Notes: generated from the sequence alone by a model not told the origin. A stretch of DNA of 64,000 nt from JALOAT01 sp041685115 (GCA_041685115.1 JAWLGK010000003.1:1-64000), one strand, 5' to 3'. Shown: positions 16,653 through 25,855, counted from the first letter of the stretch. Translations and numbers: made by a program.

Positions 16653-18121
16653 ACGCATTGCTCGTCACGTTGCTCGCCCCCGTGGCCGGCGCCCTCGCGC
16701 TGGCCATGCTGCGTCCGTTGCGCTGGGCCGGCTGGCTCAATACCGCCGTCTCCGCGCTCACCTTTGCCGCCTCGGTGGTGCTGGCCTGGGACGTGGCCGT
16801 GGCCGGCGAAGTGGCCGGGCTCAGCTTCCGGGTGGACGCCTTCAATGTCTACCTGGTGGTGTTGACCGCCTTCGTGGGGCTCACCACGTCGATCTTTTCC
16901 CGACCCTACATGCGCCACGTGTGCGACACCGGCCTGACCAGCGAACGTGGCATGCGCATCTATCACGCCATGTACCAGGCGTTCATGTTCACCATGCTGC
17001 TGGCGCTCACCACCGACAACCTGGGGGTGCTGTGGGTGGCAGTGGAGGGCGCGACCCTGGCCACGGTGTTGCTGGTCTCGCTTTACCGCACCCCGGAGGC
17101 AGTGGAAGCGGCCTGGAAGTATTTCGTGTTGTGCGGCGTGGGCATCGCCCTGGCCCTGTTTGGCACCGTGCTCACCTATTTCGCCGCGCAGCAGGTGGTC
17201 GGCGATCCGGCCGAGGGACTCACCTGGAGCGTCCTGTTCCAGCAGGCGCGCGCCCTGGAGCCGTCGGTCATGGGGCTGGCGTTCGTGTTTCTGCTGGTGG
17301 GCTACGGCACCAAGGTGGGCCTGGTGCCCATGCACCAGTGGCTGCCCGACGCCCACTCGGAGGGTCCCACGCCCATGTCGGCGGTGCTCTCAGGGCTGCT
17401 GCTGAATGTGGCGCTGTATGCGGTGGTGCGCTTGAAAATGCTGGTGGACGGCTCCCTGGCCGCCACCGACGCGCCCCATCTGGCCGGCGACCTGCTGATG
17501 GGCTTCGGCCTGGTGTCGTTCCTGGTGGCGGGGTTGTTCCTGCACCGTCAGCGCGATATCAAGCGCATGTTCAGTTACTCCTCCATCGAACACATGGGGC
17601 TGATGACCTTCGCCTTCGGCCTGGGCGGCCCGCTGGCCACCTTCGGCGCCCTGTTGCACATGCTGGTGCACTCGCTCACCAAGTCGGCCATCTTCGTCAC
17701 CGTGGGCCACGCCACCCACCTCGCCGGCACCCAGACCATCGACAAGATCCGCGGCCTGATCCGTACCCAGCCCGCGGTGGGCTGGGCGCTGCTGTTTGGT
17801 GTGGCGGCCATCGCCGGTTTCCCGCCGTTCGGCGTGTTCACCAGTGAATTCCTGCTGCTCACCGCCACCATGCAGAGCCAGCCCTGGCTCACCATGGCGC
17901 TGCTGAGCGGACTGGCCATCGCCTTTGCGGGACTGTTCCGTCATTTGCATCCCATGGTGTACGGTCCGGCGCCGGAAGGGCAGCGGCCGGTGAATGCCAA
18001 CATGCTGCCGGTGGTGATCCACCTGGGGCTGGTGCTGTGGCTGGGGCTCGCCATTCCTGACTTTCTGGCCGGCTGGCTGGATCGCGCCACTCAGCTCATC
18101 ACGGGGGCCCATCTGCTATGA
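16649..18121 (+). CDS. hyfF: Hydrogenase-4 component F-like proton-pumping subunit (NuoN/L family)
   Basis: 490 residues from the ATG at 16649, which overlaps the hyfE stop (ATGA). The frame is open further upstream, but that part is the hyfE shadow. It has about 13-14 membrane helices and the antiporter features VGYGTKVGLVPMHQWLPDAH, with the conserved Lys, and HMLVHSLTKSAIFVTVGHAT, with the His/Lys broken helix. It is the second antiporter-like subunit of the operon; no HyfD homologue is present, so the complex would have two pump modules of this type rather than three. Confidence 0.92.
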   Translation: MNALLVTLLAPVAGALALAMLRPLRWAGWLNTAVSALTFAASVVLAWDVAVAGEVAGLSFRVDAFNVYLVVLTAFVGLTTSIFSRPYMRHVCDTGLTSERGMRIYHAMYQAFMFTMLLALTTDNLGVLWVAVEGATLATVLLVSLYRTPEAVEAAWKYFVLCGVGIALALFGTVLTYFAAQQVVGDPAEGLTWSVLFQQARALEPSVMGLAFVFLLVGYGTKVGLVPMHQWLPDAHSEGPTPMSAVLSGLLLNVALYAVVRLKMLVDGSLAATDAPHLAGDLLMGFGLVSFLVAGLFLHRQRDIKRMFSYSSIEHMGLMTFAFGLGGPLATFGALLHMLVHSLTKSAIFVTVGHATHLAGTQTIDKIRGLIRTQPAVGWALLFGVAAIAGFPPFGVFTSEFLLLTATMQSQPWLTMALLSGLAIAFAGLFRHLHPMVYGPAPEGQRPVNANMLPVVIHLGLVLWLGLAIPDFLAGWLDRATQLITGAHLL

Positions 18122-19704
18122 GCAGTTTCGACTGGCTTGCCGAGTACCTGGCGCGCCTGGAGGACGAGCACGTACTGGTCCACTCCGGCGACGCCCATGG
18201 CCTGGCGCCGGCCCACCGGCTGGTGCTCGATCCGGAAGATTGGGGCAGTGCCGGCCGGGTAGCCGCGGCGTTCGGCTGCCGCTACGTGGCCGTGTGGGGC
18301 GACCCTGCCGAGCAGTCGGTGATGGTGCGCGCCTGCATGGCGCGGCAGGGCGCTTATCTGGTGCTGGAAACCGAGGTGCCACTGAACCAACCGGTGCTGG
18401 CCTCGCACACGCCCTATTTCGCCAACGCCGATCGTCTCGAGCGCCACCTGCAGGATCTGTGCGGCATCGCCTTCGTCGACCACCCGGACAGTCGCCGCTG
18501 GACCCGTCACAAGGCCTGGGGGGAGGGCGTCTATCCGCTGCGAGTGGATTTTCCCGCAGCGGGCCGCTCACCCTGCCGCACGCCGGCCGACGCCGACTAT
18601 CCCTTCGTGCGTGTGCACGGCAGCGGCGTTTACGAGATCCCGGTGGGACCGGTGCACGCCGGCATCATAGAGCCGGGCCATTTCCGCTTCCAGGCCGTGG
18701 GCGAGGAGGTACTGCGCCTGGAGGAGCGGCTCGGTTACGTGCACAAGGGCATCGAAAAGATCGCCGTGGGCCGCGATCCCGCCGGGCTGGCACGGCTTGC
18801 CGGACGGGTCTCGGGCGACACCACCGTGGCCCACACCTGGGCCGCCTGCCAGGCCATGGAACGCGCCACCGGCTGTGAGGTCCCCGCCCGGGCCGACAGC
18901 TTGCGCGGCCTGCTGGCCGAGCGTGAGCGCATCGCCAATCACCTGGGCGACATCGGCGCCATCTGCAACGACGTCGGCTTCGCCTTCGCGCACGTCCAGT
19001 GCGCACGCCTGCGCGAACAGTGGCAGCGGCGTAATCATGAGCTGTTCGGCCACCGCTTCCTGATGGACGTGCTGGTGCCCGGCGGCGTGGCGCGCGACCT
19101 GAGCGAGGCGGATGCCGATCGGCTGCGTGCCGATCACGCAGAACTTCGCCGCGCCATCGAGCCGTTGTTCGATGTCATCGACGACCATCCCTCCCTGGAG
19201 GATCGCCTGTTCACCACCGGCCGGTTGAGCACGGAGGATGCGCGGACCCTGGGCTGCACGGGCTATGTGGGCAAGGCGAGCGGCCAGGATCGGGATGTCC
19301 GCCGCGACAGTCCCTATGCGCCTTACACCGATCTCGACGTGGCGGTGCCGGTATGTAGCGAAGGCGACGTGGCGGCGCGGGTGCGGGTGCGCATGGACGA
19401 AATCCGCGACAGCCTCGCCCTCATGGACCGGCTGCTGGACGGCTTGCCGGCGGGGCCGATCGCCGTACCGCTGCCGTCACCCCAAGCGGGCGCGGCCGGG
19501 CTCGGCATGGTCGAGGCCTGGCGGGGCGAACTGATCACCTACGTGCGCTTTGGCGCCGACGGCCGCATCGCGCGCTTCTTTCCCCGTGACCCCAGCTGGT
19601 TCACCTGGCCCGCGCTGGAGCGCCTCATCCGCGGCAACATCGTCCCGGACTTCCCGGTGTGCAACAAGTCCGTCAATGGTTCGTATTCGGGGCAGGATTT
19701 GTGA
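18118..19704 (+). CDS. hyfG: HyfG-like large subunit (NuoC-NuoD fusion) lacking the NiFe-binding cysteines
   Basis: 528 residues: a NuoC-like domain (1 to about 165, WGEGVYPLRVDF) fused to a NuoD/large-subunit domain (IEPGHFRFQ, RLGYVHKGIEKIAVGRD, HEAV-like helices). In active group 4 hydrogenases the N-terminal motif is RxCGxCxxxH; here it reads RVSGDTTVAH, so both Cys are Ser/Thr. The C-terminal DPCxxC motif is replaced by FPVCNKSVNGSYSGQDL, with one stray Cys, no CxxC and no cleavable tail. A NiFe site is therefore not possible by known chemistry. The subunit resembles energy-converting hydrogenase-related (Ehr) complexes, whose electron partner is unknown. No hyp maturation genes are nearby. 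Confidence 0.92.
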   Translation: MSSFDWLAEYLARLEDEHVLVHSGDAHGLAPAHRLVLDPEDWGSAGRVAAAFGCRYVAVWGDPAEQSVMVRACMARQGAYLVLETEVPLNQPVLASHTPYFANADRLERHLQDLCGIAFVDHPDSRRWTRHKAWGEGVYPLRVDFPAAGRSPCRTPADADYPFVRVHGSGVYEIPVGPVHAGIIEPGHFRFQAVGEEVLRLEERLGYVHKGIEKIAVGRDPAGLARLAGRVSGDTTVAHTWAACQAMERATGCEVPARADSLRGLLAERERIANHLGDIGAICNDVGFAFAHVQCARLREQWQRRNHELFGHRFLMDVLVPGGVARDLSEADADRLRADHAELRRAIEPLFDVIDDHPSLEDRLFTTGRLSTEDARTLGCTGYVGKASGQDRDVRRDSPYAPYTDLDVAVPVCSEGDVAARVRVRMDEIRDSLALMDRLLDGLPAGPIAVPLPSPQAGAAGLGMVEAWRGELITYVRFGADGRIARFFPRDPSWFTWPALERLIRGNIVPDFPVCNKSVNGSYSGQDL

Positions 19705-21345
19705 AGGTGTTTCAACCAGGGAAGGGCCACGGAGATAGGCGAGGTGCGGTGGGGTTTGTCTCCGTCGAGGTGTCCTCATACCCCCCCTCTCCCCAGCCCT
19801 CTCCCGGAGGGAGAGGGGGCAAGAGCTGAGGTGGGTTCGGGCAGCACGCAGTCCATTTGAACGTCCCCTTTCCCGGAGGGAGAGGGGGCAAGAGCTGAGG
19901 CGGGTTCGGACAGCACGCAGTCAATTTGAACGTCCCCTCTCCCTCAGGGAGAGGGACAGGGAGAGGGAGTAGAAGGCCACGGAGATAGGCGAGGCGCGGT
20001 GGGGTTCGTTTTCCGTCGAGGTGTCCTCATAACCCCCCTCTCCCCAGCCCTCTCCCGGAGGGAGAGGGGGCAAGAGCTGAGGCGGGTTCGGACAGTACGC
20101 AGTCAATTTGAACGTCCCCTTTCCCGGAGGGAGAGGGGGCAAGAGCTGAGGCGGGTTCGGACAGCACGCAGTCCAATTGAACGTTCCCTCTCCCTCAGGG
20201 AGAGGGACAGGGAGAGGGAGTAGAAGGCCACGGAGATAGGCGAGGCGCGGTGGGGTTTGTCTCCGTCGAGGTGTCCTCATATCCCCCCTCTCCCCAGCCC
20301 TCTCCCGGAGGGAGAGGGGGCAAGAGCTGAGGTGGGTTCGGACAGTACGCAGTCAATTTGAACGTCCCCTCTCCCTCAGGGAGAGGGACAGGGAGAGGGA
20401 GTAGAAGGGAAGGCCACGGAGATAGGCGAGGTGCGGTGGGGTTTGTCTCCGTCGAGGTGTCCTCATAATCCCCCTCTCCCCAGCCCTCTCCCGGAGGGAG
20501 AGGGGGCAAGAGCTGAGGTGGGTTCGGACAGCACGCAGTCCATTTGAACGTCCCCTTTCCCGGAGGGAGAGGGGGCAAGAGCTGAGGCGGGTTCGGGCAG
20601 CACGCAGTCCATTTGAACGTCCCCTTTCCCGGAGGGAGAGGGGGCAAGAGCTGAGGCGGGTTCGGACAGCACGCAGTCAATTTGAACGTCCCCTCTCCCT
20701 CAGGGAGAGGGACAGGGAGAGGGAGTAGAAGGCCACGGAGATAGGCGAGGTGTGGTGGGGTTTGTCTCCGTCGAGGTGTCCTCATATCCCCCCTCTCCCC
20801 AGCCCTTTCCCGGAGGGAGAGGGGGCAAGAGCTGAGGCGGGTTCGGACAGCACGCAGTCCAATTGAACGTTCCCTCTCCCTCAGGGAGAGGGACAGGGAG
20901 AGGGAGTAGAAGGCCACGGAGATAGGCGAGGCGCGGTGGGGTTTGTCTCCGTCGAGGTGTCCTCATATCCCCCCTCTCCCCAGCCCTCTCCCGGAGGGAG
21001 AGGGGGCAAGAGCTGAGGTGGGTTCGGACAGTACGCAGTCAATTTGAACGTCCCCTCTCCCTCAGGGAGAGGGACAGGGAGAGGGAGTAGAAGGCCACGG
21101 AGATAGGCGAGGCGCGGTGGGGTTTGTCTCCNNNNNNNNNNNNNNNNNNNNNNNNNNNNNNNNNNNNNNNNNNNNNNNNNNNNNNNNNNNNNNNNNNNNN
21201 NNNNNNNNNNNNNNNNNNNNNNNNNNNNNNNTCTCCCGGAGGGAGAGGGGGCAAGAGCTGAGGCGGGTTCGGACAGCACGCAGTCAATTTGAACGTCCCC
21301 TCTCCCTCAGGGAGAGGGACAGGGAGAGGGGAGGAAAAATGAAGC
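19705..21345. repeat. Large tandem repeat array between hyfG and hyfI, interrupted by an assembly gap
   Basis: The marker GATAGGCGAGG occurs at 19734, 19984, 20235, 20421, 20740, 20921 and 21102, spaced 250, 251, 186, 319, 181 and 181 bases. The basic unit is therefore about 181-186 bases, with optional extra segments of about 65-70 bases. Units are built from inverted pairs such as CTCTCCCGGAGGGAGAGGG and CTCTCCCTCAGGGAGAGGG, joined by conserved linkers (CAAGAGCTGAGGCGGGTTCG, GTCTCCGTCGAGGTGTCCTC). Single copies of the hairpin lie at 8285-8460. Long minus-strand ORFs through the array, rich in PPLPPGEGWGEG, are by-products of the period. The array begins about 30 bases after the hyfG stop. 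Confidence 0.95.
21132..21231. other. Assembly gap of 100 N
   Basis: Exactly 100 undetermined bases inside the repeat array. The round number suggests a placeholder, so the true length, and possibly one or more repeat units or genes, is unknown. Confidence 0.99.
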
Positions 21346-21486
21346 TGCATTTTGTTTCATTGCGCAGCGCGGGATCCCTGACACCACGCAGCCGGGGAGT
21401 TGATGCCGCCGTCCTGAATCGAATGCGTCTTTCATCTTCTCCGTGGCCCTCCGTGGTTTACGGCTTTCTCTTCATAGGCAGATGAC
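21346..21486. other. Spacer between the array and hyfI with one CTCCGTGGCCCTCCGTGG repeat
   Basis: A short non-coding stretch. A TCCGTGGCCCTCCGTGGTT element (about 21440-21460) matches the kind of repeat also seen at 53505-53625. No promoter stands out. Confidence 0.5.
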
Positions 21487-21993
21487 ATGTTGAGAATTCT
21501 TAAACAGGCGTTGTGTACGGGGATCGTGACGGAACCGGCGCCGACCGATGCGGAACTGGAGCAGGTCGGCGCCGAGTTGCGCCGTCGCATCGAGAAGCGC
21601 TTCGGCAGCAGTTTTGCCATCCGGCAGGTGGACGTGGGTTCGTGCAATGGTTGCGAACTGGAGATCCATGCCCTCAACAACCCCTATCACGACATCGAGC
21701 GTTTCGGCGTGCACTTCGTGGCCTCGCCGCGCCACGCGGATGCCCTGCTGGTGACCGGCCCGGTCTCGCGCCACATGGAAACTGCGCTGCGGCGTACCTG
21801 GCGCGCCACGCCCTCGCCCAAGTGGGTGATCGCCGCGGGCAGCTGTGCCTGTGACGGCGGCGAGTTCGGTGTGTCATACGCCAGCTGCGGTGCCGTGGAG
21901 AACGTCATCCCCGTGGACGTGAAAATCCCCGGCTGTCCGCCCACGCCGATCATGCTCATGAAGGCCTTGCTCGCGGCACTGAACCAGCGCTGA
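21487..21993 (+). CDS. hyfI: HyfI-like small subunit (NuoB family, 4Fe-4S protein)
   Basis: 168 residues. The four ligands of the N2-type 4Fe-4S cluster are all present: SCNGCELEIHALNNPYHD supplies two Cys near residue 55, AAGSCACDGGEFG the third and PGCPPTP the fourth. In this family the cluster is the last iron-sulfur centre before the large subunit. It is shorter than E. coli HyfI (about 250 residues), lacking the long C-terminal tail, like NuoB. It almost certainly partners HyfG at 18118-19704, although the repeat array pushes it about 1.8 kb away. There is no clear ribosome site at the ATG; AGGCAG lies nearby. Confidence 0.93.
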   Translation: MLRILKQALCTGIVTEPAPTDAELEQVGAELRRRIEKRFGSSFAIRQVDVGSCNGCELEIHALNNPYHDIERFGVHFVASPRHADALLVTGPVSRHMETALRRTWRATPSPKWVIAAGSCACDGGEFGVSYASCGAVENVIPVDVKIPGCPPTPIMLMKALLAALNQR

Positions 21994-22214
21994 GCAGAAT
22001 CAATGCTACGTGACACACGCGGTCGGAAGAATGTCACGTCGCTTCGCAACAAGACCGGCGGGACGGCTGCAGAATTCGTCATTCCGGCGCAAGCCAGGTG
22101 CGAGCCGGAATCCATCTTCCGGTCCTGGGAATGGACCCCGGCTTTCGCCGGGGTGACGCCTCACCGTTCATCCAATCGCGGCCTGGGGCTGCTCCTACGG
22201 GCGATTCTTCTGCT
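21994..22214. repeat. Dispersed repeats between hyfI and the ABC exporter
   Basis: This gap contains one degenerate copy of the CACGTCGCTTCGCAAC family (about 22010-22050) and one inverted pair of the ATTCCGGCG...CGCCGGGGTGACG family (about 22078-22160). No gene is seen. Confidence 0.7.
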
Positions 22215-23984
22215 TCAGCCGGTGACCTTCAGCAGTGCGGGCACGATCTCAGGGACGCGGTTTTCTTCCAGCACGCGGCCGTCGTCCACGCGGAACAGGT
22301 AATCCACCTCACGCAGCACCGTCTGGTGATGGGCAATGATGAGCACGGTGCGACCGCGCACCAGGCGTTCAAGGCATGCGGTGATGGCCGCCTCGGTCTG
22401 GTTGTCCAGGGCGCTGGTAGGTTCGTCGAGCAGCAGGATGGGGGCGTCCTTGAGGAAGGCGCGTGCCAGGGAGATGCGCTGGCGTTCGCCGCCGGACAGC
22501 AGCATGCCGCTGTCGCCCACCGGCGTGTCGTAGCCCTGTGGCAGCCGTGAAATGAACGCGTGCGCGTCGGCGCGACGTGCGGCCTCCATGATCTCCGCAC
22601 GGGTGGCGCCGGGCTTCGCATAGGCGATGTTTTCGGCCACCGTGGTGGAGAACAGCACCACCTCCTGGGAGACCATGCTGAATTGCCGGCGCAGGTCGGC
22701 GATCTTCAGGTCGCGGATGTCCTGGCCATCGAGCAGGATGCGCCCCTGCTGCGGATCGAACATGCGTACCAACAGGTTGATTAGCGTGCTCTTGCCCGCG
22801 CCGGAGCGTCCGATGATGCCGACGCTGGCGCCTGCCGGCAGGCGCAGGTTCACGTTTCGCAGCGTCGGGCGCTCGGTGTTCGGATAGGCAAAGGTCACGT
22901 CATCGAAGACGATCTCACCGCGTGCCTCGTTCAGTGCCCGGGCATTCGGCCGCTCCTCCACCATGGGTTTTTCGTCCAGCATGCCGAAGGCGCGCTCGGC
23001 GCTGGCAATGGCGCGCTGCTGCCCGGTGATGTGGTTGCCGATGGTCTGCAACGGGCCATACAACTGACCGATGTAGCCCATGATGAGCAGCAGATCACCC
23101 ACGGCGATGGCGCCCGCCTGCACGTCACGCACGCCCAGGTACAGGATGGTGGTGGTGCCCAGGGCCGTGGCGAGTCCGAGGCCCATGGAGAACACGCCCT
23201 CCAGTTGCACCACACGCAGGCGCGCGCGCAGACCGGCGCGTGCCGCGCCCAGGTAGCGCTGTTGCTCGCGCTGCTCCTGGCCGAACACCGTGACCACGCG
23301 CAAGGCGCCGAGCGCCTCCTGCACCACCGATTGCGCCGCGCTTTCCTTCTCGCGCACGCCGTGCCACTTGTTGCGCATGCGCGCCTGGTTCAGGTGGATG
23401 AGCAGGATGATGGGGACCGCGGTCGCCAACGCCACCAGCGCGAGCCGCGGCGCGATGAGCGAGGTGACGTACAGCATACTGCCGAGGGACGTGAGCGCAA
23501 GAATCACCGGGACGATCCCGTATAAGGCGGTCCACTGCAATGCCGGCGCGTCCAGGTTGATGCGGTAGGCGGGTTCGTGACTGCCGCGCTTGAAATGACT
23601 GAGCAGCGAGGCGTGCAGGCTGTGCAGGAATAGCCGGCCGCGGAAGTCGAGCACCATGCGCTCGGCTACGTATTCGCGCAGCAGCCAGTCGGCTGCGGTG
23701 TGCACGATGCCGAACAGGGCAATCATGATCGACAGGATGATGGCCAGCGCAAGCACGGCCTCGGCACCGGCGCCAAAACCCGCGGGCACCGCCCATGCGA
23801 CGTAGGCAGGCAGCGGCTGATCGCCCAGGACGTTGTCGACGATGAGCTTCAGCGGTAAGGGGGTGAGCAGGGCGAGCGGTGTCCAGGCCAGGCCGAGCAG
23901 CAGCACCAGTCCGATGTGCGGCCAATAGGCACGCGCCTCCTTGAGGGCGCGGGTGTAGACGGTGAAGGGCGCATTCTGTGCCAT
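22215..23984 (-). CDS. MsbA-like ABC exporter, fused permease and ATPase
   Basis: 589 residues: an N-terminal ABC_membrane region of six helices (about 20-310) followed by a nucleotide-binding domain. Walker A is IGRSGAGKSTLINLL, the Q-loop region MVSQEVVLFSTTVAENIAYA, the signature MLLSGGERQRISLARAF, Walker B PILLLDEPTSALD and the H-loop IIAHHQT. Such half-transporters act as homodimers exporting lipids, glycolipids or peptides. It has no transporter partner gene beside it. Substrate is unknown; the nearby glycan genes make a lipid-linked sugar a possible but unproven cargo. Confidence 0.92.
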   Translation of the reverse strand: MAQNAPFTVYTRALKEARAYWPHIGLVLLLGLAWTPLALLTPLPLKLIVDNVLGDQPLPAYVAWAVPAGFGAGAEAVLALAIILSIMIALFGIVHTAADWLLREYVAERMVLDFRGRLFLHSLHASLLSHFKRGSHEPAYRINLDAPALQWTALYGIVPVILALTSLGSMLYVTSLIAPRLALVALATAVPIILLIHLNQARMRNKWHGVREKESAAQSVVQEALGALRVVTVFGQEQREQQRYLGAARAGLRARLRVVQLEGVFSMGLGLATALGTTTILYLGVRDVQAGAIAVGDLLLIMGYIGQLYGPLQTIGNHITGQQRAIASAERAFGMLDEKPMVEERPNARALNEARGEIVFDDVTFAYPNTERPTLRNVNLRLPAGASVGIIGRSGAGKSTLINLLVRMFDPQQGRILLDGQDIRDLKIADLRRQFSMVSQEVVLFSTTVAENIAYAKPGATRAEIMEAARRADAHAFISRLPQGYDTPVGDSGMLLSGGERQRISLARAFLKDAPILLLDEPTSALDNQTEAAITACLERLVRGRTVLIIAHHQTVLREVDYLFRVDDGRVLEENRVPEIVPALLKVTG

Positions 23985-24255
23985 GCAAGACTCCGTAACC
24001 GCGGCTTTGAGCCACGCGTTTTTACGGATTCGTCACGGGACAAACTGTGGGACGGTTCACACAAAATGCGCTCGTGCATGAATCGTGAGGGGATTTGCCG
24101 GGATCGTGCGGTCTGCGCAACGAGCACCGGCGGCAGAGGCTCTCGCGCTGCGGAGAACGATAAAAATATCTCATGCCGCTTGCGGAGAACAGGTCGGAAC
24201 AGCGTCTAAAGTTTTCTCAACGGGCCCATCACGATTTCTTTAACGAGGAGGCGCT
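23985..24255. other. Intergenic region between the exporter and a small membrane protein
   Basis: No gene and no known repeat family was recognised in this 271-base divergent gap. It presumably carries promoters for both directions, but no clear -35/-10 pair was seen. Confidence 0.5.
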
Positions 24256-24480
24256 ATGGCCAGACATATTGCCGACGAGGCTGCCGGAATGGTGGAGCCT
24301 CCGCGCGACGGCGAGTTCTTTCTGGACGAAGCGCCGGGTGTGGACGAGCGCATGGCCGGCGCCATCGAGCGCGCCTTGGCCGGCACAGCCCGTTGGGTGA
24401 TGCGTTTCCCCGTGCTGTCGCTCGGCCTCGCGGTTGGCTTCGGTGTGATTGTCAGCTCCGCGGTGTTCAAACTCATCTGA
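24256..24480 (+). CDS. Small single-pass membrane protein, hypothetical
   Basis: 74 residues with a strong AGGAGG four bases before the ATG. The first 45 residues are soluble and acidic (PPRDGEFFLDEAPGVDERMA). A single hydrophobic helix near the C-terminus (FPVLSLGLAVGFGVIVSS) is followed by only four or five residues, as in tail-anchored proteins. I do not recognise the family. It is alone on its strand between the exporter and the glycosyltransferase pair. Confidence 0.6.
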   Translation: MARHIADEAAGMVEPPRDGEFFLDEAPGVDERMAGAIERALAGTARWVMRFPVLSLGLAVGFGVIVSSAVFKLI

Positions 24481-24758
24481 CGAGCGGCGCGCGCTCAAAC
24501 AAGGTTTCCGCAGGAGCTCTGCCCGGGTGATGCTTCGGTGGGATGGAAAAGACCAAAAGCGTGCCTGCGACAAAGCTCCTCTCCGCCAACCGTGGGAGCG
24601 GGCTTCCGCTCGCGATGGTGCAGTCGCGGAGAAATCGCGAGCGGCAGCTCACTCCTTCCACAGGTCAGGTGAACTCCGTATCCGGGATGTTGCACCCACG
24701 GCCTGGCCTCAGGCCGCGCCTCAAAAAATCGCGGGCTGAGTCCGCTCCTACGATGAAG
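24481..24758. repeat. Gap with GCGGGCTTCCGCTCGCG-type palindromes
   Basis: This gap contains short inverted elements, among them CGTGGGAGCGGGCTTCCGCTCG near 24590 and GCGGGCTGAGTCCGCTCCTAC near 24730, typical of REP-like sequences. No gene is seen. Confidence 0.55.
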
Positions 24759-25838
24759 TCACAGGGCGCGGCGTGGGAGCGCCGCGAAATGTGCCTCCAG
24801 TTCGGCAGCACGGTGATCACTGGTGTGTTCGGCGAGCGCGCGGCGGCGCGCGTTCTCGCCGAGGGCGATGCGCTGCTCCGTCCGCATGCGACGCAGCAGC
24901 TCCAGCACTTGTGCATGGCTGTCCGCCACGATGATCTCCTTCCCCGGAGTGAAGATGGCCTCGAGGCCTGCCCAGCGATCGCTCACGATGGGCGTGGCGC
25001 ATGCCGCGGCCTCGAACAGGCGCACGCTGGGTGACCAGCCGAGCCGGACCATGTCCGCCCGCGTCACGTTCAGGGTGAAGCGCTGGCGGTTGTAGAACAT
25101 GCGGTGCTCCGATGGCGGCAGGTGCTCGATGCGCGCGACGTTGTCGGACCAGACGATGCCCGTGGGATATTGCGGGCCGGCGCATACGAAGCGGCCTTCG
25201 CGCCACTGGCGCGCGGGTTCCAGGAGCAGGCGGTCGACGGTCGCCTGGCGATCCGGCGCATAGGTACCGATGTAGCCGAGGTCCCAATACTCGGAAACCG
25301 CCTCCGGGTGATACTGCGCAGGATCCACCGAGCAGTACAGCGCCCTGGCCCGGGGCGCACCGAGGTCGCGCTCCAGGGTCTGCAACGTGGGGCCGCCGGT
25401 GAAGGAGAGATACAGATCGTATTCCTTCACCTGTGCCGGGCTCAGGTAGGCACAGGTGTCGTTGGCCAGTTGCGCCAGCGTAACCGGGGTGTCGATGTCA
25501 TAGAACGCACGCACCCCGCGCGCCGTCGCGAGCACCCATTGGCCCACGGCGACGCCGTCCGGCACGTAGGAGCCAACGATCACCAGGTCGGCGTTGCGCA
25601 CCTCTTCCGCGTAGCGTTCCGTCAACTCGCCCACGCTGCCGTACAAGGCGGTGCGTCCGTAGGGCGGATGGGGCAGGTCGCGGTGTTGCGCATACCAGGG
25701 CTTGTCGCGTTCGAGGAACAGCACGTCATGGCCGCGCGCGGCCAATGCGCGCACCAGGCCGCGGTAAGTGGTGGCATGGCCGTTGCCCCACGCGGAGGTG
25801 ATGGACAGGCCGAGGATCACGATACCGAGACGGGGCAT
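24759..25838 (-). CDS. CgeB-like glycosyltransferase
   Basis: 359 residues of the GT-B fold with the N-terminal pattern ITSAWGNGHATTYRGLVRAL and a C-terminal GT1-type domain (SPSVRLFEAAACATPIVSDR), in which EAAACATPIVSD forms the nucleotide-sugar contact. CgeB-family proteins are also called spore maturation glycosyltransferases, but the family is broad and transfers sugars in many non-sporulating bacteria. It follows the GT4 gene at 25856 by 17 bases. It is paralogous in its N-terminal motif to the genes at 34475 and 35632. Acceptor and donor are unknown. Confidence 0.82.
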   Translation of the reverse strand: MPRLGIVILGLSITSAWGNGHATTYRGLVRALAARGHDVLFLERDKPWYAQHRDLPHPPYGRTALYGSVGELTERYAEEVRNADLVIVGSYVPDGVAVGQWVLATARGVRAFYDIDTPVTLAQLANDTCAYLSPAQVKEYDLYLSFTGGPTLQTLERDLGAPRARALYCSVDPAQYHPEAVSEYWDLGYIGTYAPDRQATVDRLLLEPARQWREGRFVCAGPQYPTGIVWSDNVARIEHLPPSEHRMFYNRQRFTLNVTRADMVRLGWSPSVRLFEAAACATPIVSDRWAGLEAIFTPGKEIIVADSHAQVLELLRRMRTEQRIALGENARRRALAEHTSDHRAAELEAHFAALPRRAL

Positions 25839-25855
25839 GGAAGTTTCCTTTCGAG

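Noticed and set aside
18118..19704. HyfG as a functional hydrogen-evolving NiFe hydrogenase subunit
   Set aside because: Both cysteine pairs that bind the NiFe centre are absent and no maturation genes are in the window.
20195..21350. Long minus-strand ORFs rich in PPLPPGEGWGEG across the repeat array
   Set aside because: They exist only because the repeat unit lacks stops in some frames, and they run through the N gap. There is no ribosome site or family match.
24759..25838. CgeB similarity as a sign of sporulation
   Set aside because: The CgeB domain is a general glycosyltransferase family; nothing else in the window suggests spores.
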